Part shown: in pieces, positions 12,781-25,132 of the stretch
How positions within the stretch are numbered: position 1 is the stretch's first letter
Layout: every line of letters begins with the position of its first letter
DNA from: Theocolax elegans
Taxonomy: Eukaryota; Arthropoda; Insecta; Hymenoptera; Cerocephalidae
Assembly (NCBI GenBank): GCA_026168455.1
Contig: CM047427.1
Span: 65,042,162-65,106,161, forward strand
Direction of reading: 5' to 3'
DNA: 64,000 nt
Position numbers and translations under genes: made by a program
Notes under the pieces: model-generated
What the model was told of the DNA's origin: nothing
What the model saw: only the letters and a program-made list of their open reading frames with translations
Database searches by the model: none

Positions 12781-14665
12781 TAATTATAAAGTCTGGCAAA
12801 ATGTGCGGGCGAAGATCTGGTTAAATTCTCCCATACTTTTAAAAATAATTATAAAGTCTGGCAAAATGTGCGGGCGAAGATCTGGTTAAATTCTCCCATA
12901 CTTTTAAAAATAATTATAAAGTCTGGCAAAATGTGCGGGCGAAGATCTGGTTAAATTCTCCCATACTTTTAAAAATAATTATAAAGTCTGGCAAAATGTG
13001 CGGGCGAAGATCTGGTTAAATTCTCCCATACTTTTAAAAATAATTATAAAGTCTGGCAAAATGTGCGGGCGAAGATCTGGTTAAATTCTCCCATACTTTT
13101 AAAAATAATTATAAAGTCTGGCAAAATGTGCGGGCGAAGATCTGGTTAAATTCTCCCATACTTTTAAAAATAATTATAAAGTCTGGCAAAATGTGCGGGC
13201 GAAGATCTGGTTAAATTCTCCCATACTTTTAAAAATAATTATAAAGTCTGGCAAAATGTGCGGGCGAAGATCTGGTTAAATTCTCCCATACTTTTAAAAA
13301 TAATTATAAAGTCTGGCAAAATGTGCGGGCGAAGATCTGGTTAAATTCTCCCATACTTTTAAAAATAATTATAAAGTCTGGCAAAATGTGCGGGCGAAGA
13401 TCTGGTTAAATTCTCCCATACTTTTAAAAATAATTATAAAGTCTGGCAAAATGTGCGGGCGAAGATCTGGTTAAATTCTCCCATACTTTTAAAAATAATT
13501 ATAAAGTCTGGCAAAATGTGCGGGCGAAGATCTGGTTAAATTCTCCCATACTTTTAAAAATAATTATAAAGTCTGGCAAAATGTGCGGGCGAAGATCTGG
13601 TTAAATTCTCCCATACTTTTAAAAATAATTATAAAGTCTGGCAAAATGTGCGGGCGAAGATCTGGTTAAATTCTCCCATACTTTTAAAAATAATTATAAA
13701 GTCTGGCAAAATGTGCGGGCGAAGATCTGGTTAAATTCTCCCATACTTTTAAAAATAATTATAAAGTCTGGCAAAATGTGCGGGCGAAGATCTGGTTAAA
13801 TTCTCCCATACTTTTAAAAATAATTATAAAGTCTGGCAAAATGTGCGGGCGAAGATCTGGTTAAATTCTCCCATACTTTTAAAAATAATTATAAAGTCTG
13901 GCAAAATGTGCGGGCGAAGATCTGGTTAAATTCTCCCATACTTTTAAAAATAATTATAAAGTCTGGCAAAATGTGCGGGCGAAGATCTGGTTAAATTCTC
14001 CCATACTTTTAAAAATAATTATAAAGTCTGGCAAAATGTGCGGGCGAAGATCTGGTTAAATTCTCCCATACTTTTAAAAATAATTATAAAGTCTGGCAAA
14101 ATGTGCGGGCGAAGATCTGGTTAAATTCTCCCATACTTTTAAAAATAATTATAAAGTCTGGCAAAATGTGCGGGCGAAGATCTGGTTAAATTCTCCCATA
14201 CTTTTAAAAATAATTATAAAGTCTGGCAAAATGTGCGGGCGAAGATCTGGTTAAATTCTCCCATACTTTTAAAAATAATTATAAAGTCTGGCAAAATGTG
14301 CGGGCGAAGATCTGGTTAAATTCTCCCATACTTTTAAAAATAATTATAAAGTCTGGCAAAATGTGCGGGCGAAGATCTGGTTAAATTCTCCCATACTTTT
14401 AAAAATAATTATAAAGTCTGGCAAAATGTGCGGGCGAAGATCTGGTTAAATTCTCCCATACTTTTAAAAATAATTATAAAGTCTGGCAAAATGTGCGGGC
14501 GAAGATCTGGTTAAATTCTCCCATACTTTTAAAAATAATTATAAAGTCTGGCAAAATGTGCGGGCGAAGATCTGGTTAAATTCTCCCATACTTTTAAAAA
14601 TAATTATAAAGTCTGGCAAAATGTGCGGGCGAAGATCTGGTTAAATTCTCCCATACTTTTAAAAA
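12781..14665. repeat. 65-bp satellite array, 29 apparently identical copies
   Basis: The unit starts TAATTATAAAGTCTGGCAAA, continues with ATGTGCGGGCGAAGATCTGG, and ends in a CCCATACTTTTAAAAA tract. Starts fall every 65 bases from 12781 to 14601, which is 29 units (1885 bp). Reading every line I found no mismatch between copies. Degenerate units flank both blocks (12721-12780 and 16043-16250), so the monomer is older than this amplification. There is no spacer variation as in CRISPR, and each unit is wholly repeated. Confidence 0.97.
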
Positions 14666-16042
14666 TAGAAATTTTTCTAAAAAATTGAAAAATTTCCATT
14701 TTTCATGATGGAATAACTCTTAGGCAAATTTTTTTTAACACCTAAAATTTTGTTTCTATCTTCTGGAAGATATTTCCAGCCTGTTGTCAAATTTTGGAGC
14801 GATTTAAAATTTTCATCGTACCACTTGACGTGAAATAGCCCATATATTTGCAATTGTTATGAAAAAAATATTCACTGTTAATATTGAATAGTTATTCTTC
14901 AATTTTAACCCGAGCTCGTCCTTTTAATGGATCTCTGCAATCATCGACTTACCAACTCATGAGTGCAATTCACAAATACCATTATCCTATATGCTTGCTG
15001 GTGAGTGGGAGATTTATAGAGATCAAATTAGATTTCTTCATATTTCTATTTTTTACGAATTAAGTAAGCTTAAAAGTTTGTTTGTTCCATGAGCTTGGAT
15101 TTGTATTGTTTAGTCAGGAATGTGAGCACGTTATTGTAATTAGTGTAGGAAAGACATTTATTTTTGGAGGGCTGCAATCATTGCTTGAATTGTTAATATT
15201 ATTACAAAGGATACAACTAGATATGAAAAACTTTGTTACTGGGGATATATAAACTGTGATTTTGGATTGCGAATAGTTGTTATTAATTGTTTATATCTAT
15301 GTTGTTTCTAATATAATCAATTACTAATATTTTTCGTTAACATTCACTAAAGGTTTTTGTAGACAATGTTTAAAAAAGAAAATAATAAATATTTGAATTA
15401 AAAAAATTTATTGAAAACTGTAATAATTAACAAGTGTAATATTTTAACTAAAATATTAATTTTTAACAAAAATCTTCAGTATATGTAAAAAACTGAAAAT
15501 ATTGGTTAATAATTATTGATTATATATTAGATACAAAATTTATATATACAATTAATAAGTATTATAGTAAAATACGTCAAAATATGTTGAAAATATATTC
15601 AAAATCAGATGTTTATATGCTATTAACTGAAATTTTAAAAAATTAAAAATATGTCGGACACGCTTTAAGATTTTGATTTTTGAGCTTACCCAAGGGATGT
15701 AATCACTTAAAAAGTGACTACATGCTGACAAATGATTTCTTATTATTTGGGAAGTTTAAGCAGATTTCCAATTGAATTACAAGAGATTGGCATGAGATCT
15801 CACTTAAGATTTTGCACTAGGGTGGGAAATGGTTGAGTTGATTATTCAAGTATTGGAGAGATCAACTTGCGTATATCAGGCGCGGTCTCACCAACAACTA
15901 GTTATTTTCGTATCCATATCCCAATGAGTAAAACTATATATCATATAAGGTGATTTAAAAAATTACAAAATCTAGTATGGTATTAAGTGCGGGAGATAGT
16001 CTGGCTGATTTCTCCCAGACTTTTAAAAATTATTAGTATCTG
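14662..16042. repeat. 1.38-kb duplicated segment, right copy
   Basis: Second copy of 11390-12772. Its left edge is joined directly to the last satellite unit at a shared AAAATAG, and it carries with it the truncated right end of the fold-back MITE (to about 14842). Its right edge runs into about one and a half satellite monomers. The whole block is therefore a tandem duplication with a period of about 3.27 kb. Confidence 0.93.
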
Positions 16043-16250
16043 GCAAAATGTGCGGGCGAAGATCTGGTTAAATTCTCCCATACTTTTAAAAATAATTATA
16101 AAGTCTGGCAAAATGTGCGGGAGAAAGTCTTGTTGAATTATCCCAGACTTTTAAAATAAAATATATTAAGTCTGGCAAAAAGTATGGGATAGTCTCACCA
16201 GCTAGACTTTGCCAAGACTTTATAAGCCAGACTTTTCCCAGACTTTTTTT
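16043..16250. repeat. Degenerate satellite monomers at array edge
   Basis: One nearly intact 65-bp unit (about 16041-16105) is followed by diverged units carrying GTCTGGCAAAATGTGCGGG, AGTCTGGCAAAAAGTATGGG and several CCAGACTTTT motifs in both orientations. These look like ancestral monomers from before the homogeneous expansion. Confidence 0.8.
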
Positions 16251-16359
16251 TACACGGGTTGTGTCAAACAAGCTTCTTTCAAATTTCTAAAATAAAGTAT
16301 AAGCAAACTATATATACTTACAAGGAGAGCATTTGATCTTCGAGAACGGATCTTTTTTC

Positions 16360-16600
16360 TTTTGAATTAAGGTTTAAATGTATATCTTTATTTGTATATG
16401 TGTTATAAGCAACCAAAGTTAATGGTTTCTTGGATAAATTTTTCGTTATTTGCTTATATAACTATCGTGAAAAAGGGCATTGGCACATGACATTCCAGCT
16501 TTTTCCATATTTTTAAAGTAGAAATCATATCCTAGAGTTTGGTAAAGATCCGTTTCCCAGAGGTCAAGTAATCCCCTTGTTATCTGTATACAATGGGACA
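16360..16600. repeat. Dispersed repeat, copy related to 59758-59940
   Basis: The text TATCCTAGAGTTTGGTAAAG and the following ATCCGTTTCCC, preceded by a 'gcttata ... aaagggcatt' block, occurs here and again at 59760-59930 in the same orientation with moderate divergence. An inverted piece of it lies at 59430-59465. There is no coding exon. Confidence 0.7.
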
Positions 16601-17971
16601 TGTGCTTGCATGTTGTACGGGTGTCTATCAAAAAGGATGAAATATACATTTTGTAACATCGTTATTACACACTTTACATTTCCAGTTTTCTTGTCCATCT
16701 CGTCAATCACGAGCACAGATGTTTACGCTTACAGATTTCAAATACGACTAATATATGTTGCTACTTGTTTGAAATTCAAATATACAGATATCTTTCGAAA
16801 AATAAAGGGTCATGAATGAATAGCTTTGAGTAGGGATAGAACGGTCACTATTAGTGCGCTCAGGTAACTAAGTAAAAGTCCCTCAAAAGTACACTTAGAC
16901 TGCTCGGATCTTTATGAAAATTTAATATAATACTTACAAATATATATACTTTCGAAAAATGGAATAAAAAAAAATCGATTTTTTGAAAATTGCAATTAGG
17001 GTAGACCTCTTAAATATTATAAGACTTTGTTTTTTTTACAAGAGGATAAATAATAAATGCAATTGAATTTTATAATATATTGTATTATTATACATGAAAC
17101 TATGGAGTGTTCTTTCATTTTTCTGCTTCCTTTTAATATCTGTATTATAAATATGCAACATATGATGTTTTTGACATTATTATCTATTAGAATATGTACA
17201 ATATTTAAGTTTCAATGTATACCTTGAATAGAACTTTTACAAATCCAAAAATAGCTTTGAAATATATGTATCATACTTTTAGAAACAAAGTAAAAATTAA
17301 TATTAATAATATAATAATTTTTAAATTCTATATATAAAATATTAGAAAAAGTATGAGATTAGAAGAAAAGAAAGTTATGTTTTATTAAAGCTGTTGTATT
17401 GTTTAAAAAGATAATTTTTAAATATACAATAGTGTCAAGGGTTTCAAACTCTATTTTTATACACGAATATGTATCATTCAGTTTAAAGTAATATAGATAA
17501 TCATATACTTCACTGTATAAAAATAAATACTTTTTAAATAAAAAAATTTGAATAATTTTAATTTATTATTAGAATGATAATAAACAATTTATTCTGAATA
17601 TAAAATGTAATTTGCCAGAAGACTGATCTCTGTAAATCTGCGCTGTCTAATCTCAATTATTTAACACCTTATATTTAAACTAAGTGAACTGTGCACTAGT
17701 ACCTATAGAGAACACTTTGAAGTATTAGTTTAGATCTATTTTGGAAAAACATTACTTATAATTTATTAATTATTCTGTACAAGCTTCAGAGCAATATAAA
17801 AGGATTTACTGAAGATTTTATTTCAACAATAGTTTAAAAATATATTACAATAACTAAACTTAAACTTCTTTTAAACAAAATAAGATAAGAGTATATTGTT
17901 TTTCGTGCTAAGAAGTTTGTACAGGTTGCATAATTCCAACTATTTTAGGGCTGTATGTCTTTGTAATATAT
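16601..17971. other. Intergenic region / MARCHF5 3' flank
   Basis: AT-rich sequence with no supported gene. The right part (roughly 17700-17971) is the likely 3' UTR of the leftward MARCHF5 gene. Minus-strand AATAAA-type signals occur around 17760-17825. Confidence 0.5.
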
Positions 17972-19599
17972 TTAAGTATTAGTCTGATTATCTACTGAGT
18001 TTCTTTGTCGTCTGTACAATGCAATGTTGGCTGCCGTATAATCCATAATACGCCTTTGACGTTGTCTTATGTATTGCTGTTGCTTATGATAAATTTTAAA
18101 GGCTCCCTTAATTGTTATGAATGCTACTCCACCCTAAAATTATAAAGTTGGATAAAAATGCATATTTTAAATTTTACAAAAATAGAAACATCCGTCCTTA
18201 CCAATAAAGTTCTTTGAAAGTTTGAATTTATACTATAAAAAAATATTCGTCCACATATAGTTGCAATAGTAGGTAACAAAAGAGCTCCACATAAAACTCT
18301 TGTAGCTGAAACTGGATCAGTCATTGGAGGAACGTCTTGAGATCGCGCTACATCATCTTCCGTACTACTATAGTAATAAAAAATAAAATAAATTTAAGAA
18401 TAAACTTGATATAAATATTAGTATATTTATATTATAATATCTTACTGGCATTTTAAAAATCTTTTTAGAAGTGGAACTTTACATGCGTGACGTCTGAACA
18501 AATTAAGAGCTTGGTCTTCCCAATCAAGCATTTTTCCAAGAACAAGAATGATAGGAATTGTTGGTAAACCTACTAGCAATACCAATGGATCCGCTTGTTC
18601 CATCATAGAAAGACCATCTTTTTGACCAATTACTTGCATTACTGTAACAGCACCATAAGTTACGGCAGTCCAATATACACAACCAATCACTATTCCAGCC
18701 GCTATAATCGGACATACGCGGAAGATAAGACCATCAATTGCGTCTAGTATAGTTACAAGTGGACCTGTCAATTGTTATAAAATAAAATTTTTTATTACTG
18801 TTAAATTGTATTAAGTCAAAATATACATACCCATATTTGGATATACAATTATGTACTCCGTGTTGCATTGTGGACACGCAACATGAGCTCCTGCTCGTCC
18901 TTTTTGCTTTTCGTCGACCCAACGTTGTATACATCGTTGATGAACCCATTTTGCTGTACCTCGGCAATGGCATGGTTTAACCCATGGAGCTGTTACATCA
19001 TCTTCATCAGTAGCAAAACATACCCAGCAGTACCTTTTACTAAAATACAAAACATAATTTGTAATAAAATATACAACTGATAAAAAATAGTATTACTTAC
19101 TCATCATCAGAACTTAATTGAGGAATACTCGCTGTTGTTTGATTTGGCGACGAGGCACCATCTGTCATATCAGATGAAAGATCATGATCTGTTGCATCTG
19201 ATATGAAATTTCTTGCAATTTCATCTAAAATTAAGTAAGAAAAGTAATTTGTATTGTAGAAATTTATGAGTACAAAATTTCAAAGATACTTTTAGAATAT
19301 TAACTGTTTAATTTTATGCAATCGCTAATAAATTATGTGCATAAAAATTTTTGTTTTATTTGTAATAAATATGTAAAAAGAATAATACTGTATGTAACTT
19401 TTATTCTCTATTGCATACCATGCATAGATTCAATTAGTTGATCCTGCTGTTGTAGGTTTAAAGTTAAAATTCTAAGATGTTGTTGAAGTTCAGAAAGATG
19501 ACTAGTGATATTAGAATGTGACGTACCAGCTTCTATGCGAACGAGTATTCCTTGTTGATCTAAACCATATGATGTATTTGGAACACTATTATTGGACAT
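17972..19599 (-). CDS. MARCHF5: E3 ubiquitin ligase MARCHF5 (MITOL) with long N-terminal extension
   Basis: Six exons join in frame: 19599-19419, 19224-19101, 19039-18831, 18764-18446, 18367-18202 and 18133-17972 (386 aa). A RING-CH finger spans residues 106-160: C106/C109, C125/C127, H135/C138, C157/C160, the C4HC3 order. Four hydrophobic membrane segments follow, including the near-invariant YWTAVTYGAVTVMQV and SATRVLCGALLLPTIATI. Known members sit in the mitochondrial outer membrane and ubiquitinate mitochondrial fission and quality-control proteins. The human protein starts about ten residues before the RING. Here two extra exons add about 105 residues: a Gln/Leu-rich possible coiled coil (residues 25-60), then an acidic Ser/Asp stretch. 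Splice phases (1, then 2) fit exactly, supporting a real extension, but an internal start for a short form is not excluded. Confidence 0.93.
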
Positions 19600-22500
19600 T
19601 GTTTTCGGACAACAAATACTATATCATTTTCTTACTGAAATATAATATTTAAATTTAATAAAAAGACATTACTTTAAAAGATGATTAACAAGCCAAATAA
19701 TTTAAAGGTAATTATCTATCTATAAAAATGATAATGTGATAAATGAAATGATAAAATAAAGAGATTAAGTATGAAATATTTAAAAAATAATTATTAAATG
19801 TATATATATAAATAGATAAATACAGGAAATGAAAAAAATCAAATGAATTAATTGCTAATGTTATATTGCATATTCTAATGAGCATAAATTGCTCTACAGT
19901 ATGCAAATAAACATTGACTCTTTGACTCTGCCAAAGGATACTGTACGAGTATAATTATAAAATGTTTGTTGATACGTGTAGATTGCAGAGATTTCAGATC
20001 ACAATATCCTCTAGCATATATAAAATGGTGAAGGAGCAAACTAACCAAAATAATGATGAATAAAAAAAGGTGCATTGGCAATGTATAAAGTAAGAATTGA
20101 ATAATAAATATAAATGTATTTAGATTATTAAATTAAGAATGTGTATAAATAGTATAAAGCATAAGTAAATGATATAAGTATTCTTATAGGATACATTTTG
20201 TAGAGTGAAAGGGTCACGTTCACGTATATACATAGGTACATAACCATCTACACTATCGACCTATAAAAAATACACATGTAATCGCGAAAATCGAATAGTT
20301 AACGAAAATAATAAGTCATTGCAATACGCTTACATCTGGTGAAGAGTAGGAAGATAATATCGTGATAAGCAGTTTTAATATGTAGCAAGCAAGAAATAAA
20401 AAAGAGACGCTATATACATATTGTTTGCGAAGATATACCCACACATATATATATATACATATATACATATAGAGATATGCGTATATATTTTATATATATA
20501 CGTGTATATGCATAAACCGATATACGTATGTATGTACGTGAAGTGATAAAAAACGGCAGAAATCCTTTTGGTGTCTTTCTGAGCCCGTGAGCACTTGCCT
20601 TCTTTTGCAGGAGATCAAAGCGACTCGAGATGAAAGTCATCCGCAAAGTAAGGTGAGAGTGAGAGGAAGTGGTGTATTTACCACCACGTGAGAGGTTAGA
20701 AAGTGTTCTTTCAATAACAGACTTTTGGTCCTTGCAGTTATACCGTTTGAGTCGTTCTCTATAGCGATGTTGATATTTACAATCTGTGACAGCAGCGGTC
20801 CGTGTAATGTAACGTCTCCTCTGAAATGTTCGTTTTCGTTCACCATTACAGCGGCGCACGGTCGCACTCATACCACCTTAACCTGACAATGCAATACATA
20901 TATACGTGCATATACATACATACATATATATATACTTATATATGTGCATATACATACATGTATATACGTTTATATATACATGTGTATACACACAAGTGGC
21001 CAGTTGGCCAGGGCCGGCACTGCTTTTTCTTTACTTTACTTTGCTGCCAATGCTGCCAGTACTTACAGTAGAATAAATTACTGTACGTGATTTTGCTTTC
21101 GCCTTCTTTCTCCGCTGCACGATTTCTTTTTTTCTCGTAATTCCATTAAATTCCTGCACAATCATATACTTAAGTATTTACGAACATTCTTTTACATCCT
21201 CGTAAAAATTAATTAATTATTCAATTTTTTCATTAGTTTTTCTGTTAAATTATTAAAATAAAGATTCCAGAAAATGGATACGTACAATAACTTGCGGATA
21301 CAAATATATTTTTAACAGGTTTAGAAACACATTTTTAACGGTCCTAAATTTATATCAAAGATATTCTTTAAATTAAATACGAATTTATATTATGAATTCG
21401 CTATGTCTTCGTTATTACTAAAGCAGATATTCATTTTCATCACATTGTGTATATATAGATATATATGTACGTACATAATTTTGGCGAATGTCACCATGAA
21501 CGAATTAACCAAGAAATTGTTTATGTTACTTAAATTATATAATTTAATATTAATAATAAGTAGTATACAATTATTGATGATTTTGTACGTACGCTTGAAA
21601 TATAATAAATGATACATATATATACTTTTTATATTAATATTGATTATCTAAATAATCCATCAGTTTCGAATGCCATGCTCAGTAATAATTGGACGAGGTG
21701 AAGGCACGTGTCGAAGCTTGATATAGATGTAGTTTTCATGAATTTAATTTGCGAATTGATATAGTAAACAATTCTTTAAATTCTACTTTTTATTATTATT
21801 GTATTATTATATAATTAATTAATATCTCCCTTGGCTCTCAATTTAAAAAAACAATAATTTTTTTATGATTTATATTATAAAAGTGTTTTCGAGAACAAGT
21901 TGTCTAAAAACATACAAGATTGTATATGAAGAAAAAAAGAAATACGAATGATAACGATAACTCTATATATACATAATATACATTAACACAATTCATACAA
22001 AAAAGATAAGGTGGTATAAGTAAGTATACGTACCTGTTTCTTTAAAAAAAACTTAAAATATATATCATTACATCTATTAAAGTTAAGTTAGAACCGCACA
22101 TTATAAATTCGATTCTGTACACACGATCAATAAGTATGTAATAAAAACAAAGTCGAACTAAAATCGTAAATCATTATATATTTTAAACAAAGATAAATAA
22201 AGACGATATCCATCAAACCGAATGATCTAGAACTATAGAAGAAAATTTTTTGGGATATTTCGGAGTAAAGACGATAAAATATGATAATGATGTTGATTTA
22301 ATTACTTCTAAAATTGGAATAGTATTATTTTTCTAAATTATAACGATATATACGCGTGTACGATATTAAAAAGAGAGGAAAACCCAACGTTGGAGTTATT
22401 TTAAAAATTTGTTTGATAAAATTACTCGTTTAATACAATTCACAAGGCTTCATTGCAGATTTATGAAAGTTCAAGAAGACATTGTTAGTTATTATTATAC

Positions 22501-22620
22501 TATTAAATATTATCGTTCTGTTTTTTTAAATTAATAAAATAAAAGTTCAAACAAGAAAATTTACTATTAATTTAAAAAAAAAACAGGAAAAAAATATAAG
22601 GCTCTCCCGTATATCGGTCG
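19600..22620. other. MARCHF5 upstream region and AT-rich intergenic DNA
   Basis: The block 20540-20880 is less AT-rich, ends in low-complexity (TA/CA)n runs (20430-20530 and 20897-20990) and could hold the MARCHF5 promoter or a 5' UTR exon. The rest is AT-rich with no convincing exon. Confidence 0.4.
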
Positions 22621-22634
22621 TGCCTATATAAATC

Positions 22635-22858
22635 AGAAGATCTTATTACCGTTGAAGAATCATTTCTTGGATAACTTCGAAAAAAAGTTCAAGAAAATAA
22701 GTTATTAAAAGAACGACAGATATTTTTAAATAAACAAACAACTGAAAAGACAGCGTTGAGAGAACAAGAACAAAAACTTTATAGAATGATGCAAATGACG
22801 AAAGAAAAGTTGCAAGATGACAAAAATAATATATTATGCAATATGGGGCGAAAGTAGA
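22635..22858 (+). pseudogene. Orphan coiled-coil ORF remnant
   Basis: A plus-strand frame of about 55 codons after a TAA at about 22671 reads with strong coiled-coil character: KVQENKLLKERQIFLNKQ, then EKTALREQEQKLYRMMQ and a terminal MGRK before TAG (22858). Upstream in the same frame, before the TAA, is SEDLITVEESFLG. The residue mix (Glu/Lys/Gln/Leu) differs sharply from the Asn/Ile/Tyr/Lys output of random AT-rich DNA here. There is no clear start or splice partner. It could be a decayed gene copy or a terminal exon of an undetected gene. The family is not recognised. Confidence 0.35.
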
Positions 22859-22960
22859 AGATTTTTCCCGCGGGTAGGTTTACTGCTCAAACAAGAAGAT
22901 TTTTTATGAGGGTGCGTTTACTGCACGAGCAAAACGAGGTTTTATTACATATTCGACTGT
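22859..22960 (+). repeat. Imperfect short tandem duplication
   Basis: Two diverged units of about 45 bp, GAAGATTTTT...GGGTAGGTTTACTGC and GAAGATTTTTTATGAGGGTG then CGTTTACTGC, follow the coiled-coil remnant. A third start (GAGGTTTTATTAC) is visible. Function unknown. Confidence 0.5.
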
Positions 22961-23562
22961 GTATGCCACTTTTAGACCATAAGAAGAGAGGTCTATACGC
23001 TTTTATTTCTTATTATTTCTTAAATTTTACTTTCGCCCCCAAATACGTTCACATGGGTATTTTATTTTCGCCTCGATTTTCAGGGTTGTAAGGTGGACAT
23101 TTTAGTCGATTGTAGAATAAAAATTATTATAATTACTTTTTAAAAATATTTCTTGGAGATTATGAGAAGAAACCTTGTAAAGTACGTATATTGTACGTAT
23201 ACATTTTCAAACCATGTTTAGTGAATATAAAATGATGAAAATACGTTTGTAAAAATGTTTTTAAAAGTTTTAAAACATTTATATTATAATTGAAATATTC
23301 TTTAGGGGAGGTACTAAATTAATTATTTTGTTAATAAAAATTAATTATGTAGTTACACTTTTAAGAATTGCTTACCAATTAATGTATTTATTTTACATTA
23401 TATATATCCTAATTTTATAATTCAAAACATAATTTATAAATGCCCCAAAAATCATTCACCTTATATTTTTACTATACCACTTATTTAATTTTTTAGATCT
23501 AAATAATTCTTTCCAACATTTATGTATAATTAATTATTTCAAATTCTATGGCCTTATATATA

Positions 23563-24512
23563 TGGACTATTTCACGTCAAGTGGTACGATGAAAATTTTA
23601 AATCGCTACAAAATTTGAGAACAGGCTGGAAATATCTCCAAGAAGATAGAAAAAAATTTTTAGGTGTTAAAAATAATTTGCCTAAGAGTTATTCCACCAT
23701 GAAAAATGGAAATTTTTCAATTTTTTAGAAAATTTTCTATTTTCAAAGCCATTTATCTCAAAATCTATTAATTTTTTTGAAAAAACATTACAAACAACTT
23801 TTGTTCAAAATAATCGTTAGAACTTATCTACCTGGGTTACAATTCTTAATTTTAAAATCTCGAAGAGATAGAACGACCGTAAATATTGAATATCAAAAAA
23901 AGGCGACCACGCCACAATCGATTTTGATCTAACACCGCTCAAAAGATCACATTTTTTGAGAGCTTTCGAATGGCGGTGGTTAGATTATTGGCCAAGACCG
24001 CTGGTGTAAGTTATGCTCTAAAATACATGAAAATTAGTGATTTTATGAGGTTTATGAGGCATAACGTACACCAGCGGTCTTGGCCAATAATCTAACCGCC
24101 GCCATTCGAAAGCTCTCGAAAAATGTGATCTTTTGAGCGGTGTTAAATCAAAATCGATCGTGGCGTGGTCGCCTTTTTTTGATATTCAATATTTACGGTC
24201 GTTCTATCTCTTCGAGATTTTAAAATTAAGAATTGTAACCCAGGTAGATAAGTTCTAACGATTATTTTGAACAAAAGTTGTTTGTAATGTTTTTTCAAAA
24301 AAATTAATAGATTTTGAGATAAATGGCTTTGAAAATAGAAAATTTTCTAAAAAATTGAAAAATTTCCATTTTTCATGGTGGAATAACTCTTAGGCAAATT
24401 ATTTTTAACACCTAAAATTTTTTTTCTATCTTCTTGAAGATATTTCCAGCCTGTTCTCAAATTTTGGAGCGATTTAAAATTTTCATCGTACCACTTGACG
24501 TGAAATAGCCCA
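23563..24512. mobile_element. Fold-back MITE, family A, copy 2 (full palindrome)
   Basis: This is a 950-bp near-perfect palindrome with ends TGGACTATTTCACGTCAAG and CTTGACGTGAAATAGCCCA, flanked by TA (23561-23562 and 24513-24514). The centre (about 24005-24065) holds the same TTTATGAGGTTTATGAGGC core as copy 1. It is non-coding. It appears to be the intact form from which copy 1 lost part of an arm. Confidence 0.9.
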
Positions 24513-24514
24513 TA

Positions 24515-25132
24515 TGCATTTTAAATATAATATATAAAATAACATAATATATTTATAATATGCAATTTTATAAAAAACGCATCATTATTTTGTTTATCAC
24601 TACGCATTAAATATAAATATAAATATTTATAAAATAAAAATATTTCAGGATTATAGTTTTTAAATAAAATTTCAACATTTTCGGAATGATGTGTATTTGT
24701 CTATCTTTTAGGCTCTTATCCACTCCATCATCATGGAAATTATTGCTGAAATTCAGCCAAAGAAAAAAATCTATTAGCATATAAATAAATGATAAAATAT
24801 TAAATTATAAAATACTGAAAGATAAGTAAGTATATGTTATTCGAGTTGGCGACATTTTCGTATTTCGGCTGTGATTACTTGAATTACATATGCTTACGTG
24901 AATTTTAAATAATGCAATAAAAACAAAATTATTTTATATTGTTTTATATTTATTTATTAATTTAAAATAATATATTATTTAACAAATTCACTTGATTGTA
25001 TAAATAAATGAACAGTATAAATTTTAAAAAGTAAGTTATATTTTATTTATTAACTTATATAACAATAAATTTATTAGTGGAATTCGTTTATTTATAAATT
25101 TTACACATCTTTAAATAATAATAACAAGAAAT
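24515..25132. other. AT-rich intergenic DNA / NOP14 3' flank
   Basis: No exon is seen. The right part is the probable 3' UTR of NOP14. Confidence 0.5.

Noticed and set aside
12781..14665. CRISPR-like array
   Set aside because: The whole 65-bp unit repeats without variable spacers, and the genome is eukaryotic. It is a satellite.
20410..20871. 153-aa minus-strand ORF next to MARCHF5
   Set aside because: Its second half is translated TA/CA simple repeat (Tyr/Ile runs) and the first half shows no domain. It is more likely promoter or 5' UTR sequence.
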